The notes beneath the pieces are model-generated. The model was not told where the DNA came from. It saw only the letters and a list, made by a program, of their open reading frames with translations, and searched no databases. The position numbers were made by a program, and so were the translations under genes. Of a stretch of DNA of 64,000 bases, positions 33,340 through 43,773 are shown one piece after another; the first letter of the stretch is position 1, and each line of letters begins with the position of its first letter. Source of the DNA: Aquibacillus halophilus (lineage in GTDB: Bacteria; Bacillota; Bacilli; Bacillales; Amphibacillaceae); contig NZ_WJNG01000005.1 of NCBI RefSeq assembly GCF_009649745.1, positions 186,001-250,000 of the forward strand, read 5' to 3'.

Positions 33340-33381
33340 GAATAAGAAACAACTACCTAGTTAGGTAGTTGTTTCTTATTC
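33340..33381. terminator. Perfect 20-bp palindrome, terminator between ppaC and the EamA gene
   Basis: A 20-bp arm (33340-33359) and its exact complement (33362-33381) flank a 2-bp centre. The inner arms read AACTACCTA/TAGGTAGTT and the outer parts are AATAAGAAAC/GTTTCTTATT. It follows the ppaC stop by about 30 bp. The T-rich tract is inside the stem, so it may act on either strand. Confidence 0.65.
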
Positions 33382-33408
33382 ATTATAGCTATGCCGCAAA
33401 AAAAATTT

Positions 33409-34332
33409 TTAAAATGCGTTAGTTAAATTTGGAACAATCTGCTTTTTACGTGATACGACGCCTTTTAATGTAGCAATATTATTTATTAATGTTACATCAA
33501 AGGCTTTTTCGACTGCTTTAGTTTCCTTGCCAAGTGCTAATACATCTGAATCGTTTGTTAAGATGTTTGTCACAACAAATACAAATAAGTCTAAACCTTT
33601 TTCGTGAATCACTTTATTAATTGCAATTTCTATTTCTTCTTGAGCCTCAAGTACTTCCTTAGTATCAACAGTATTGATTTGAGCAACCTCTACTTTGTGG
33701 TCATTCATAGAAAATTCTTTTGCATCCAATGATATTAACTCGCCAACAGTTTTATCACTTAAATCTGCACCAGCTTTTAACATTTTCAAACCATAATCCT
33801 CTGTATCAACTTCAGCAATAGCAGCAAGTTCCTTGGCAGCTTCTACATCCTGATCAGTGCAAGTAGGTGACTTAAACAAGAGTGAATCGGAGATAATTGC
33901 TGACAACATTAAGCCAGCTGTTTCTTTTTGGATTTTAACATTATTCTCTTTATATAGTTTATTTAAAATAGTTGCCGTACACCCAACTGGTTCCGCACGA
34001 TAGTATAATGGATCACTTGTTTCAAAATTTGCAATCCGGTGATGATCAATAACTTCTAATACTTGTACTTGATCCAAATCACTAACACTCTGTTGACTTT
34101 CGTTATGATCTACTAAAATAACTTTACTTACCTCATTAGCTACTGTTTCGACCAATCTTGGTGCTTCTACTTTGAATTGGTCTAGCACGAATTGAGTTTC
34201 TCCACTAATCGAACCTAATCTAACCGCTTCTACGTTAGCTCCTAATTGCTTTTTCAATTCAGCATAAGCTATAGCAGAACAGATAGTATCTGTATCAGGG
34301 TTCTTGTGTCCAAAGATTAAAGTTTTTTCCAT
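33409..34332 (-). CDS. ppaC: Manganese-dependent inorganic pyrophosphatase
   Basis: Family II pyrophosphatase of the DHH superfamily, 307 aa. Metal motifs: [13 protein letters not shown], the [10 protein letters not shown] loop, [13 protein letters not shown] and [12 protein letters not shown]-terminal DHHA2 domain carries the [10 protein letters not shown] signature with its Arg/Lys residues. Cytosolic housekeeping removal of pyrophosphate. Single gene with AGGAGAA ribosome site. Confidence 0.96.
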   Translation of the reverse strand: MEKTLIFGHKNPDTDTICSAIAYAELKKQLGANVEAVRLGSISGETQFVLDQFKVEAPRLVETVANEVSKVILVDHNESQQSVSDLDQVQVLEVIDHHRIANFETSDPLYYRAEPVGCTATILNKLYKENNVKIQKETAGLMLSAIISDSLLFKSPTCTDQDVEAAKELAAIAEVDTEDYGLKMLKAGADLSDKTVGELISLDAKEFSMNDHKVEVAQINTVDTKEVLEAQEEIEIAINKVIHEKGLDLFVFVVTNILTNDSDVLALGKETKAVEKAFDVTLINNIATLKGVVSRKKQIVPNLTNAF

Positions 34333-34431
34333 AAAAATTCTCCTAACATCTAATTATTAGCTACCCGTTTATGTACTAATTGATGGTAACACAATTTCTA
34401 TTCTACCACGACTGTTATCGGAGAAGAAGTA

Positions 34432-34827
34432 TCATCTATTACTAATAGACTTCCAATCCCCTGTCCCAATTACTTTGTAGTCTGAGACTTTTGATACGGG
34501 ATAAACATAAGTATAAGCTGTAATGGTTTTGTCTTCAAAATATATCGGGCTGACAATTCTTTCATAGTCATTATTCATATGTTCTGGCTCAAGATATCCT
34601 TCTAGATGGTCTAAATCCTTTAACTCTTCTTTAGAAATACGATATAGTTCCCCAATCACTTTTTGATTGGACTCGTTGACCATGGTGGGATACCCATGGC
34701 CAGTATTATACAATATTCCATAAGTCCAACATTTTGTTGATATACAAATCGCATTTTGTAGCAAGTGATGATTTAACTCGTGTTTTCTCAGAGTCCCATA
34801 AACAAAAACGTTGATTTTACCTTTCAT
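34432..34827 (-). CDS. Gamma-glutamylcyclotransferase-like protein (AIG2 family)
   Basis: 131 aa from the ATG at 34827 (MKGKINVFVYGTLRKHELNH), after AAGGGTG. The YGTLR phosphate-like loop and the catalytic Glu region LDHLEGYLEPEHMNNDYER mark the AIG2/GGCT fold. Possible activity on gamma-glutamylamines or a related amide; no proven substrate. It lies just downstream of proA on the same strand (gap about 40 bp), so it may be part of the proBA transcript. Confidence 0.82.
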   Translation of the reverse strand: MKGKINVFVYGTLRKHELNHHLLQNAICISTKCWTYGILYNTGHGYPTMVNESNQKVIGELYRISKEELKDLDHLEGYLEPEHMNNDYERIVSPIYFEDKTITAYTYVYPVSKVSDYKVIGTGDWKSISNR

Positions 34828-34869
34828 ATACAACACCCTTAAAGGTTTTATATTTTAGCGTTATTAAGG

Positions 34870-36120
34870 CTATCCATTTTTAATTTGACCAATTCCTCGT
34901 ACCTGATATTTAGTTGACGTCAAGGACTGCAATCCCATTGGTCCCCTAGCATGTAACTTCTGTGTGCTTATTCCTATTTCTGCTCCAAACCCAAACTCAA
35001 ATCCATCTGTAAAACGTGTAGAAGCATTGTGGTACACAACTGCAGCATCAACTGAATTGAAAAATTCAACGACGTTCTCCTCCGAATTAGTAATAATCCC
35101 TTCTGAGTGCCTAGAACCGTACTTATTAATATGCTCAATAGCTTCATTAATGTTTGAAACTGTTTTGATTGCTAAAATCTCATCTAAATACTCCGTTTCC
35201 CAGTCTTCTTCAGTAGCTGCCACTAGATCAGTGTGCATTTGCAGGATTTTTTCATCAACTCGAAGTTCCACCTTTTTATCTTGTAACTTCTTTACTAGAG
35301 CATCCATATGGATACTCGCCCAATTTTCATCCACTATAACTGTTTCAATAGCATTACATACTGATGGACGCTGTGTCTTAGCATTGATAATGATATCAAT
35401 AGCCATACTTACATCTGCTGATTGATCGATGAATATGTGACAGTTTCCAGCACCTGTCTCAATTACTGGGACGACAGATTGCTCCACGACGGCTTTGATT
35501 AACTTTTTACCTCCACGAGGTATCAGTACATCCAAATAGTCCTTTAATTTAAAAAAGTTAGAGGCAGTTTCTCTGCTCGTATCTTCTATTAATTGAACAG
35601 CATCCTTTGGTAACTCTGACTTTGATAATGCACGTTGAATGACTTCTACAAGAGCTTTATTCGAATAAAGTGCTGAAGAGCTACCACGTAGCAATACAGC
35701 ATTTCCTGTTTTCAAACAAAGACTTGCAGCATCAACAGTTACGTTTGGTCTTGCTTCATAAATCATACCAACAACGCCCAGTGGAACAGCAATTTTTTCA
35801 ATTTGTAATCCATTTGGTCTTTCCCATGATTCCAAGACTACGCCAGTTGGATCTGTTAAATGAACTAACTGTCTAAGTGCATCGGCCATCTCTGTTATTC
35901 GTTGTTCTGTTAAGATTAAACGATCAATTAATGAGTCATGAAAACCTTTTTGTTTTGCTTCATCAATGTCTCTTTTGTTTTGATCTAGTATCCAACTAGT
36001 TTCAGCTTCCAATTGGTCAGCAATTAATATAATCGCTGAGTTTTTCTGATCAGTCGATTTCTTTCCTAAAATGACTGCAGTTTGCTTTACCTTTTTTGCC
36101 TTTTCCATTAAATCGCTCAC
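34870..36120 (-). CDS. proA: Glutamate-5-semialdehyde dehydrogenase (gamma-glutamyl phosphate reductase)
   Basis: NADPH-dependent second step of proline synthesis. 416 aa with [21 protein letters not shown], the catalytic Cys in [19 protein letters not shown], and [18 protein letters not shown] at the C-terminus. The start overlaps the proB stop by 4 bp, implying translational coupling. Under the proline T-box with proB. Confidence 0.97.
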   Translation of the reverse strand: MSDLMEKAKKVKQTAVILGKKSTDQKNSAIILIADQLEAETSWILDQNKRDIDEAKQKGFHDSLIDRLILTEQRITEMADALRQLVHLTDPTGVVLESWERPNGLQIEKIAVPLGVVGMIYEARPNVTVDAASLCLKTGNAVLLRGSSSALYSNKALVEVIQRALSKSELPKDAVQLIEDTSRETASNFFKLKDYLDVLIPRGGKKLIKAVVEQSVVPVIETGAGNCHIFIDQSADVSMAIDIIINAKTQRPSVCNAIETVIVDENWASIHMDALVKKLQDKKVELRVDEKILQMHTDLVAATEEDWETEYLDEILAIKTVSNINEAIEHINKYGSRHSEGIITNSEENVVEFFNSVDAAVVYHNASTRFTDGFEFGFGAEIGISTQKLHARGPMGLQSLTSTKYQVRGIGQIKNG

Positions 36121-37241
36121 AAAATAACCTCCTTCAAGGATAATACTAATCGATCTCGATGAATTACCTCTGGTCGTAGATGATTTGTTAACTTCATAGC
36201 TTCTTTACTTATCATACCTTTGATTTGCTTTAATTCAGTTGAAGAATAATTAACCTGACCTTTGGCTAAAACACGCTGCTCTAAATTAAGCAACTCGACT
36301 ACATCTCCGGCTTCAAAATCACCTTGAACAGTTTTGATGCCTGCTGGTAAAAGACTTTTTCCTTCAAATGAAATTGCCTGTTCGGCACCGGTATCAATTA
36401 AGAGCTGCCCTCGTATCGATGAGTGAAAGGCAATCCATTGTTTTTGTTTGCGAAAACTATGGCTCTTTTTCTCGCCAATGTATGTTCCATCTCCATTTCC
36501 GTTTAAAATTTCAACTAATTTATTCTCACCACTACCTGATCCAACAAAGGTATTAACACCCAAAGATAAAGCTGTTTTTGCAGCTAAAAGCTTTGACTTC
36601 ATTCCACCCGTACCCAATTTTGAGTTTGATACTACATCCGCTTGTTCAATTAGACTATCTGTTATTGTAGGTAAATAATCATATCGGTTAGCAGATGGGT
36701 TAACATGTGGATTTTTATCATAAAATCCATTAATGTCTGTCAATATGATGAGAAAATCAGCTCGAGTTAAACCACCTACTAAGGCAGATAACATATCATT
36801 ATCACCAAACGTTAATTCGTCTATGGCAACTGAATCATTTTCATTAATAATTGGTAGGACAGATCGTTTTAGTAATTCCTTCAAAGTAGAATAAGCATTA
36901 CCATATTGTTCTTCACTAACAAAAACATCTCTTGTCAAAAGCAACTGAGCTGTAACAATTTGATGCTCTTTAAATGCCTCTGTGTATGCTTGCACCAATA
37001 AACCTTGACCAACAGCTGCAGCCGCTTGTTTACCCGCTAAGGTAATAGGTCTTATTGGATAACCAAGATCACTAAACCCTGCAGCTACAGCACCAGATGA
37101 CACTAGAATGACCTCATAATCTAACTTTATCAACTGTGCGATTGCACCTGTGTGCTCTAACAGTTTTATTTTACTTAATTCACCTTTACCATTTGTTAAG
37201 GAACTGCTTCCTATTTTAACAATTACCCTTTTCTTGGCCAA
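36117..37241 (-). CDS. proB: Glutamate 5-kinase
   Basis: First enzyme of proline synthesis. 374 aa: amino-acid kinase domain ([60 protein letters not shown]) followed by a C-terminal PUA domain (about residues 275-350). Feedback control by proline is known for the family. It is preceded by a T-box leader that reads proline tRNA charging and is coupled to proA. Proline is also a common osmolyte in such bacilli. Confidence 0.97.
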   Translation of the reverse strand: MAKKRVIVKIGSSSLTNGKGELSKIKLLEHTGAIAQLIKLDYEVILVSSGAVAAGFSDLGYPIRPITLAGKQAAAAVGQGLLVQAYTEAFKEHQIVTAQLLLTRDVFVSEEQYGNAYSTLKELLKRSVLPIINENDSVAIDELTFGDNDMLSALVGGLTRADFLIILTDINGFYDKNPHVNPSANRYDYLPTITDSLIEQADVVSNSKLGTGGMKSKLLAAKTALSLGVNTFVGSGSGENKLVEILNGNGDGTYIGEKKSHSFRKQKQWIAFHSSIRGQLLIDTGAEQAISFEGKSLLPAGIKTVQGDFEAGDVVELLNLEQRVLAKGQVNYSSTELKQIKGMISKEAMKLTNHLRPEVIHRDRLVLSLKEVIL

Positions 37242-37269
37242 TTGATCACATCCTTAGTTACATGCTTGT

Positions 37270-37525
37270 TGAACTAAAAAAACTCCTTCCGTCCTTTCAC
37301 AATAAATTGTAAAAGGACGGAAGGAGTAATTTCCGCGGTACCACCTTTGTTGATAAGTATTGAATAATCAATACTATCCGCTCTTTTCCGTTAACGCCGG
37401 AAACGGTCGGGTTATCGCCGACAGCTAAAGGGTAGGTTCAATAATAAGAAAACGATGGAATCTTTCAGCCGATGGATTCCATTCTCTATCGATTTCTATG
37501 ACTATTTACTGGCCCTTATCAAAGC
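37270..37525 (-). promoter_or_regulatory. T-box leader for proline tRNA, upstream of proBA
   Basis: On the minus strand the T-box core AAGGTGGTACCGCGG lies at 37334-37348. Stem I runs from AAGGG to CCCTT and includes AGTA and GAAC-type bulges. The specifier loop TGAACCTACCC (complement of 37430-37440) gives CCU, a proline codon, at 37434-37436, which agrees with the downstream genes. The terminator is a 17-bp stem (37282-37298 with 37311-37327) followed by seven T residues. Uncharged tRNA-Pro would favour the antiterminator and proBA expression. Confidence 0.93.
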
Positions 37526-37782
37526 TAATATTAATGCTATAGTTTTAGAGTCTTTTATTTTAATTAGTTATAAAAATTATTATGCTTTAGTTAAAACTAA
37601 TTGTCAACAACTTATTGGAATTTTCCAATTACTTAGGCTTAACCATAATCCTTAATTTGTCCCTTAATAAACATAATTCTTTTTTTAAAAAATACAATAA
37701 AGTGAGGACAAGTTTAGTGTGAAGAGGAGAAATTCTATATGAAAACCTATTTTAAAAACACTATTAGCATTCTACGGAGTTA
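37526..37782. other. Intergenic region between the T-box and the YitT-like gene
   Basis: AT-rich, about 250 bp; must contain the proBA promoter (minus) and that of the YitT-like gene (plus). No distinct operator seen. Confidence 0.4.
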
Positions 37783-38403
37783 ATGATGAGAAGTACATTA
37801 AGAGCTTATATTATAATTACCTGTGGTAGTTTTATTCAAGGTATGGCTATGGCTTTATTTCTTTTTCCTCATGCAATTCCTTCTGGTGGAGCAGGTGGAA
37901 TTGCTGTATTACTAAATTATTGGTTTAATATACCACTTAGCTTCGCCCTTTGGCTTGTGAATTTCACTTTATTGGCATCAGCGATCAAATGGTTAGGGAA
38001 TGCTAGTACGATTGGAACAATGTACACAATCACTATCACTTCGATAAGTGTTCATATTTTTAGCATGGATATATTTAGTCATCATGCAAATGTTTGGGTA
38101 GATTTAATCATAGGTTCAATTGTCTTAGGAATAGGTGTAGGAATACTACTAAGGCAACAGGTATCTAATGGTGGTATGGGGGTTATCGCCCTTATATTCG
38201 CTAAATTTCGAAACATACCTCCTGGTAAACCGCTCCTTTTACTAAATGGTTTTATTTTCATTTTAACTGCATCAATTATCGCTTGGGAAATTGTTGTTCA
38301 AGCCCTTATTTCACAATGGATATCAACAAGAATTCTAGATATTGTCTACAATTTAAAGCTTACTATATATAGAGCGCCAACATTGAGTTGGCGAAAAAAG
38401 TAA
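37783..38403 (+). CDS. YitT-type integral membrane protein (DUF161), short form
   Basis: 206 aa with about five helices. It contains the family phrase FPHAIPSGGAGGIAVLLNYWF and the later QQVSNGGMGVIALIFAKF. The usual C-terminal cytosolic DUF2179 domain of YitT proteins is missing; the chain ends in the basic YRAPTLSWRKK. It therefore resembles the shorter YitE-like members. Transport function is suspected only. ACGGAGTTA ribosome site and own terminator. Confidence 0.75.
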   Translation: MMRSTLRAYIIITCGSFIQGMAMALFLFPHAIPSGGAGGIAVLLNYWFNIPLSFALWLVNFTLLASAIKWLGNASTIGTMYTITITSISVHIFSMDIFSHHANVWVDLIIGSIVLGIGVGILLRQQVSNGGMGVIALIFAKFRNIPPGKPLLLLNGFIFILTASIIAWEIVVQALISQWISTRILDIVYNLKLTIYRAPTLSWRKK

Positions 38404-38446
38404 GGACAACTTAACAGTACAAATTTGAACAAAAATTTATAAATCA

Positions 38447-38483
38447 TATATCCTAGCTTTTTGGAAATAAAAGCTAGGATATA
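38447..38483 (+). terminator. Terminator after the YitT-like gene
   Basis: TATATCCTAGCTTT and AAAGCTAGGATATA make a 14-bp stem around TTTGGAAAT-type loop; the T tract is poor, but it closes the convergent pair. Confidence 0.6.
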
Positions 38484-38502
38484 ATAATTAAAAAACGGAT
38501 TA

Positions 38503-38784
38503 TTAACTCTTTTCCTGATCATCTAGCTCTATTTTTTTCCCACCGACAGACAGGTAAGAATACACTTCTAAATCAGGCTTTAATTTTGTTAGGCCTTGCA
38601 AATAAGGATTTACCAAGTCTTTGAAATCTTGATAAACGCCTTCTTCCTCAAGTTGGCCATACACATACATCTTTTTGTCCTCCATTAAAAAAGCCATGTA
38701 ACCGACTGCTTTGTTATTATCATCTACAATATTTAGAACCTGTGCCTCTTCCTTTAGAAACTCTGGAGAAAAATATATTTGCAA
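38503..38784 (-). CDS. Hypothetical protein (93 aa) downstream of an MFS gene
   Basis: Small acidic protein, MQIYFSPEFLKEEAQVLNIV at the start and ELDDQEKS at the end. Alternating hydrophobic beta-type strands (AVGYMAFLMEDKKMYVYGQL) are followed by a helix. No membrane segment, no metal motif, family not recognised. The start lies 17 bp after the MFS stop with AAGGAGGAC before the ATG, so it is translated from the same transcript. Role unknown. Confidence 0.7.
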   Translation of the reverse strand: MQIYFSPEFLKEEAQVLNIVDDNNKAVGYMAFLMEDKKMYVYGQLEEEGVYQDFKDLVNPYLQGLTKLKPDLEVYSYLSVGGKKIELDDQEKS

Positions 38785-38801
38785 AACAATGTCCTCCTTC
38801 T

Positions 38802-40061
38802 TTACTCAGTAGTTAATTGTAATTTTTTAAATAACGATTCGGATGCTTCATCTGAATCATTTGGTGACTTATTCTTAACATGGATTAATAATAAACAAAG
38901 AAATCCAACGAATAGAGTTAATCCTCCGGTAACCAAAAACATTCCCGTTCTTGACCAACCCATTAACCAACCATATATAGGAGGGCCAGCTGCAACCCCT
39001 AAAAACCTCACAGATCCATAAAGCGAAGTGACAAATCCTCTTCTCGCTTTTCCAACCGACCCAGTTATTAAACTATTTAAGCAAGGTAGTACTAAACCTG
39101 TTCCGATGCTACTAACAACCAAAACACTAAAGAATGGAACCAATTTTTCAAAGAAAACTAATGAACTAAATGACGCTGTCATAAGTAGTAAACCAATAAC
39201 AATTAAAGTTTTCATAACCTTTAAATTTTTCCCGATTTTACTTCCAGTAATAAAAGAAGTTGTCATTAAAAATAAAAGTGGAATGGCTAATATAAAACCT
39301 TTCCATACACCATCAATATTATATTCCTTTTCTAATACATCTGAGATATAAAACAAAATCCCAAACAAGGTAAATAAACAGGTAGCTCCGGCTAGATAGG
39401 TGGTAAACAACCATCTTCCCTCATGTTTAAATACTGAAAACAATCCCTTCACGTACTTTCCGACTGGAGGAGGAGCCTTTTTTTTCTTTTTTTCTTTGAT
39501 AAAGAATGCCGTTAGTAAAACTGAAAACAGACAAAAAACCGGGAACCCCCAAAAAGGTCCATACCAAACCCATAATGCTAACAATGAGCCTACTATGGGA
39601 GATAATACTTTTCCAAATCCATTCGAAGCTTCTACTAATCCCAATACTTTACTTTGGTCTCCACCCTTAAATAAATCTCCTGTCAACGCCATAGCGATTG
39701 GGGCTGTTCCAGCAGCACCAATTCCTTGCAATGACCTTCCTACCATTATCCACAGATATGCACTATCAAACCAAGCAGCTGCCATTCCTGCTAGTAATCC
39801 TCCGATTCCATACAAAATTAGCGCGGGGACTATAATAACCTTTCTCGAGAATCGATCTGAAAAATACCCTAAGATTGGGATGAAGATAGCTGCTGTTATA
39901 GAAAATATGGTTATAGTTAAACTCACTTGAAACGAGCTAAGACCCAGTTCTGATTCCATCTTAGGCAGAATTGGGATTAACATTGAATTCCCTAAAGTCA
40001 TAATTAATGGTATAGAACTTATTGCTAAAATTACTAATCCCTTTTTAGCTTTTTCTGCCAA
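38802..40061 (-). CDS. MFS transporter (drug-efflux type)
   Basis: 419 aa, twelve helices. Motif A lies in the first cytosolic loop ([18 protein letters not shown]). A basic central loop ([19 protein letters not shown]) joins the two halves, and the tail is charged. Resembles the Bacillus multidrug DHA1 subgroup; the substrate cannot be told. In operon with the 93-aa hypothetical gene. Confidence 0.87.
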   Translation of the reverse strand: MAEKAKKGLVILAISSIPLIMTLGNSMLIPILPKMESELGLSSFQVSLTITIFSITAAIFIPILGYFSDRFSRKVIIVPALILYGIGGLLAGMAAAWFDSAYLWIMVGRSLQGIGAAGTAPIAMALTGDLFKGGDQSKVLGLVEASNGFGKVLSPIVGSLLALWVWYGPFWGFPVFCLFSVLLTAFFIKEKKKKKAPPPVGKYVKGLFSVFKHEGRWLFTTYLAGATCLFTLFGILFYISDVLEKEYNIDGVWKGFILAIPLLFLMTTSFITGSKIGKNLKVMKTLIVIGLLLMTASFSSLVFFEKLVPFFSVLVVSSIGTGLVLPCLNSLITGSVGKARRGFVTSLYGSVRFLGVAAGPPIYGWLMGWSRTGMFLVTGGLTLFVGFLCLLLIHVKNKSPNDSDEASESLFKKLQLTTE

Positions 40062-40165
40062 TTACTCATCACCACCTATACATTCTGTTCGAATTATGAA
40101 CAATCATTCCTTACATAGAATGCTTTTTAATACAAAAAAAATACATGATGATTCTTTTGTATTAA

Positions 40166-40199
40166 AAATAACCCTCTTCCAATAGGAAAGGGTTATTTA
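40166..40199 (-). terminator. Terminator after the LLM flavoenzyme
   Basis: AAATAACCCT-TTCC pairs with GGAAAGGGTTATTT; on the minus strand it overlaps the stop codon region at 40197 and leads into TTTTTAATAC. Confidence 0.75.
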
Positions 40200-41168
40200 T
40201 CGTAATTGTATTAGTTCGCTAGCTACTAGTTGATAAGAGTCAAGGCGCTCTCTGTAATTATCAGTGATGGTGACAATCATTATCTCGTCTGCTTGATATC
40301 TCTCTTTAATAGCCAGAAGTTCCTGTCCCACAGTTTTTGGATCACCTAAAACTAATAGCTTACTTCTTTTAGCTATTTCTTCATTAAGATTGGGCTTGCT
40401 ACTGTATGCATCTTCTTCATTTTGTCTAACCAATAAGCGTTCAGTCGTTTGAAATAGAATATCCTGTGCCTTTTTATATGTATCAGCACAGATAACAGAA
40501 ACAGTAACAATCGTATAAGGCTCACTCATATTCCTCTTCTGTTTAAAATTTTCTTTATAGGCCTGGACAATTTCCGGACCATCTTTATCACTCATGAAAT
40601 GTCCAAATGCATATCCAGTGCCATTTTCTGCTGCTAATCTTGCACTTTTTATACTAGTCCCAAGCATCCATATATCAGGTGGGTTAACAGGTAAGGGGGA
40701 TGCTGTTGTATTAGAATAAAAATGATTAGGAGGAAAATCATTATAAATAAAATTCAACAATTCAGAAATGGACTCTGGATTTTTTTTAACATTATCCAAA
40801 TAATTCCCAGATAGTGCAATGGATGCTTCAGCAGATCCACCTGGTGCTCTGCCAATACCAAGATCAATTCGATCAGGAAATAATGTCTGCAACATATTAT
40901 ACGTTTCTGCAACTTTATATGGCTTGTAATGAGGTAATAATACAGCTCCAGAACCTATTCTGATTTTATCAGTATTTGCACCTATATACCCCAACATAAC
41001 CTCAGGTACAGAACTAGCTAAGCTAGACATATTATGATGTTCTGCAATCCAATAACGGATAAACCCCAAATCTTCACCATGCTTTGCCAGTTCAACAGAT
41101 GCAAGTAGGGCTTCCCTAGGTGTTTTACCTGATATAACAGGTGACTGATCCAAAATACTGAGTTTCAT
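40197..41168 (-). CDS. Luciferase-like (LLM class) flavin-dependent oxidoreductase
   Basis: 323-aa TIM-barrel flavoprotein. It has the group-1 LLM phrases LSILDQSPVISG, RYWIAEHHNMSSLASSVPEVMLG, IRIGSGAVLLPHYKPYKVAE, DLGIGRAPGG and MLGTSIKSARLAAENGTGYAFGHFM. FMN-dependent oxidation with unknown substrate; similar to B. subtilis YceB-type proteins as I recall. Single gene. Confidence 0.88.
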   Translation of the reverse strand: MKLSILDQSPVISGKTPREALLASVELAKHGEDLGFIRYWIAEHHNMSSLASSVPEVMLGYIGANTDKIRIGSGAVLLPHYKPYKVAETYNMLQTLFPDRIDLGIGRAPGGSAEASIALSGNYLDNVKKNPESISELLNFIYNDFPPNHFYSNTTASPLPVNPPDIWMLGTSIKSARLAAENGTGYAFGHFMSDKDGPEIVQAYKENFKQKRNMSEPYTIVTVSVICADTYKKAQDILFQTTERLLVRQNEEDAYSSKPNLNEEIAKRSKLLVLGDPKTVGQELLAIKERYQADEIMIVTITDNYRERLDSYQLVASELIQLR

Positions 41169-41201
41169 TCATTTCACTTCTTTTCATTTGAAATTATATA
41201 T

Positions 41202-41242
41202 TGAAAAAAGGAAAGAGCATCCGATAAAGAATGCTCTTCCAA
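41202..41242 (-). terminator. Terminator after ilvE
   Basis: GGAAGAGCATT pairs with the GATGCTCTTTCC strand (one bulge); on the minus strand TTTTTTC follows, 15-55 bp past the ilvE stop. Confidence 0.75.
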
Positions 41243-41256
41243 TTTTTTATGGTTAA

Positions 41257-42330
41257 TTATTTTACTTTTTCAATCCATCCAAATGGATCTTCTTCTGTAC
41301 CATATTGGATGCCTGTTAGTGTATCATATAATCGTTTCGACACACTTCCAGTTACTCGATCATTTATAATTAACTGTTCACCCTTCCAAGATAACTCACC
41401 AATTGGAGAGATAACAGCCGCTGTACCTGCACCGAAAGCTTCTTCTAAAAGACCTTTTTCATAAGCTTCATAGACTTCTTCCATCGATATCTTCCGCTCA
41501 GCTACCGGTATATCCCAATGATTTAATAATCGAATAACTGAGTTTCTCGTTACACCTTCTAAAATACTACCGTTTAAAGCTGGTGTAACTACTTCCCCGT
41601 TAATTTTAAAGAATACATTCATACTTCCTACTTCTTCAATGTATTTCTTTTCTAATCCATCTAACCATAATACCTGTGCATATCCTTTATCTGAAACTAA
41701 CTCCTGAGCCTTTAAACTAGATGCATAATTTCCTGCTGTTTTTGCTTCACCAGTCCCACCTTTAACAGCACGAACAAATTCATCCTCAACTGCAATTTTA
41801 ACAGGATTGATTCCCTCTTTATAGTAAGCACCAACAGGTGATAAAATAACTAAAAATTGGTAAGTTTTAGAAGGTGCTACCCCTAAATAAGATTCAGTTG
41901 AGATAATAAAAGGTCTAATATAGAGTGAGGTTCCCGGAGCTGTTGGAATCCAATCTCTCTCAAGACTAACTAGTTGTTTAATTGCATTTAATGCTACATC
42001 TTCATCTAGATGAGGAATGCACATACGCTCATTCGAACGATTAAGACGTTGCATGTTTTTTTCTGGTCTGAATAAACGAGCTTCTCCGTCCTTAGTGACG
42101 TACGCTTTTAATCCTTCAAAAACTGTTTGACCATAATGAAATACAATTGCAGCCGGATCTAAAGTAACCGGTTGATAGGGTACAATTCTTGGATTATGCC
42201 ACCCCTTACCTTCTATGTAATCCATAATGAACATATGATCTGTGAAAACTCTACCAAATTCGAGTTGTTCAGCTACTGGTTTCTGTTTTGTATCTTCTGT
42301 TAGAGTAACGTTAACTGTTTGATCCACCAT
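41257..42330 (-). CDS. ilvE: Branched-chain amino acid aminotransferase
   Basis: Transaminates leucine, isoleucine and valine with their keto acids. Class IV PLP enzyme of 357 aa: HYGQTVFEGLKAYVTKDGE, RLNRSNERMCIPH, the PLP lysine in GGTGEAKTAGNYASSL, EEVGSMNVFFKINGEV and SILEGVTRNSVIRLL. AAGGAGATA ribosome site. No T-box or convincing CodY box found upstream. Together with ilvA this covers part of isoleucine metabolism. Confidence 0.95.
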   Translation of the reverse strand: MVDQTVNVTLTEDTKQKPVAEQLEFGRVFTDHMFIMDYIEGKGWHNPRIVPYQPVTLDPAAIVFHYGQTVFEGLKAYVTKDGEARLFRPEKNMQRLNRSNERMCIPHLDEDVALNAIKQLVSLERDWIPTAPGTSLYIRPFIISTESYLGVAPSKTYQFLVILSPVGAYYKEGINPVKIAVEDEFVRAVKGGTGEAKTAGNYASSLKAQELVSDKGYAQVLWLDGLEKKYIEEVGSMNVFFKINGEVVTPALNGSILEGVTRNSVIRLLNHWDIPVAERKISMEEVYEAYEKGLLEEAFGAGTAAVISPIGELSWKGEQLIINDRVTGSVSKRLYDTLTGIQYGTEEDPFGWIEKVK

Positions 42331-42474
42331 TTCTTATATCTCCTTGTCACAAAAATTAAATTTATAGATTTTCTATCTTGAAAAAATTATCTATAAAACC
42401 TATTCTATTATTAAATGGGTAAAGAAAACAAGAAATTGTTATTAAAAAATTCAAACTTCTTTTTAAAACTCAGA

Positions 42475-42501
42475 AAGACTCTAACTTTATATTAGAGTCT
42501 T
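42475..42501 (-). terminator. Terminator after the class V aminotransferase gene
   Basis: AAGACTCTAA and TTAGAGTCTT form a 10-bp stem with a CTTTATA loop, just past the stop at 42509; moderate T tract on the minus strand. Confidence 0.75.
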
Positions 42502-42508
42502 ATCAGAA

Positions 42509-43741
42509 TTATAATCTTTTCAGTGCAGCAATTAATCGATCGATTTCCTCTTCGGTGTTATATGGAGCCAAACCAGCTCGAATCCATCCTCCGGATTTAG
42601 TTACGTCAAGCACTCCTGCTAAGGTAGAGGCATAAAAATCACCATCTGCTACAAAAATACCATGGTCGTCAGTCATAATTTGGCAGACTTCTCTCGGTGT
42701 ATATCCTTCCACCTTAAAAGCGATCGTTGGTGTTTTAGCAACAGTTTTGTCAGGTTGATATAAAGTTACTTTTTCTATATTTTCTAAACCATTTCTCAAT
42801 TTATTCGCTAATTTATTTTCGTAAGTCTCAATCTTTTCTAAACCCTTTTTAATTTTTTCGCGTCTAGATGAACCTTCTCCAAAACTTGCTAAAAATTCTA
42901 TTGCAGGCTTGATCCCAGCAATTCCTTCATGGTTTTGAGTCCCAGTTTCTAATCGATCAGGGATATAGTCAGGTGCAGGAGCTAGTTTATATGGTTCTAG
43001 CTGCCTAAACAAAGATTCCCTTATCGCAGCAATTCCTACATGGGGACCAAAAAACTTATAAGCTGAACATAATAAAATATCTGCTCCAAGTTGATCACGA
43101 TCCAAATAAATATGTGGGGTTGCATGGACAGCATCAACTGCAACAAATGCGCCAACAGCCTGAGCATGTTTAGCAACCTTCTCCACATCACTAATGGTTC
43201 CTACTGCATTTGATGCAATTCCAATTGCAACTAATCGTGTTTTGTTATTAATAATTTCGTCTAACTGATTGAGATCTAGTGTTAAAGTTTCTGGATTTAC
43301 CTTAATCCAGCGAACGATTAATCCATGATCTTCCGCTATAGCTAGCCAAGGATCTACATTAGCACGGTGATCAAGTTCTGTAACAACAATTTCATCACCT
43401 TTTTTAAGTTGCTTAGCCAATGCTCTTGATATAGCTAAAGTCAATGTAGTCATATTTGCTCCGAAAGCTACTTCGTTAGGTTTAACACCTAGCAAATCAC
43501 TTACAGCTAATTTTGCTTCTGATATAACATCTTCTGTTTCTACGCTTGATGGAAAGGTACCATGAAGGTTTGCACCACCATCCTCCATATACTTAGTTAT
43601 TGCTTTAATAGCCGAGGCTACCACTTGCGACCCTCCTGGTCCGTCAAAATATGTAACTATCTTCTCGTTATATTTTCTTTTTAATGCCGGAAACTGCTCT
43701 CTTACTTGCTCGATTGGAAATGTAACTGTTGCATCTGTCAA
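42509..43741 (-). CDS. Class V aminotransferase, cysteine desulfurase-like (VC1184-type)
   Basis: 410-aa PLP protein. Fold motifs: GPGGSQVVASAIKA, GANMTTLTLAISRAL, VTELDHRANVDPW, VAVDAVHATPHIYLD and the PLP lysine in LLCSAYKFFGPHVG. The catalytic Cys loop of true cysteine desulfurases is absent: the region reads VADGDFYASTLAG. So sulfur mobilisation is doubtful and the substrate is unknown. It follows an amidase gene by 32 bp on the same strand, suggesting a joint catabolic task (inference). Confidence 0.85.
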   Translation of the reverse strand: MTDATVTFPIEQVREQFPALKRKYNEKIVTYFDGPGGSQVVASAIKAITKYMEDGGANLHGTFPSSVETEDVISEAKLAVSDLLGVKPNEVAFGANMTTLTLAISRALAKQLKKGDEIVVTELDHRANVDPWLAIAEDHGLIVRWIKVNPETLTLDLNQLDEIINNKTRLVAIGIASNAVGTISDVEKVAKHAQAVGAFVAVDAVHATPHIYLDRDQLGADILLCSAYKFFGPHVGIAAIRESLFRQLEPYKLAPAPDYIPDRLETGTQNHEGIAGIKPAIEFLASFGEGSSRREKIKKGLEKIETYENKLANKLRNGLENIEKVTLYQPDKTVAKTPTIAFKVEGYTPREVCQIMTDDHGIFVADGDFYASTLAGVLDVTKSGGWIRAGLAPYNTEEEIDRLIAALKRL

Positions 43742-43773
43742 TTAAATCATACCCCTTTGTTATATTAAATTAA

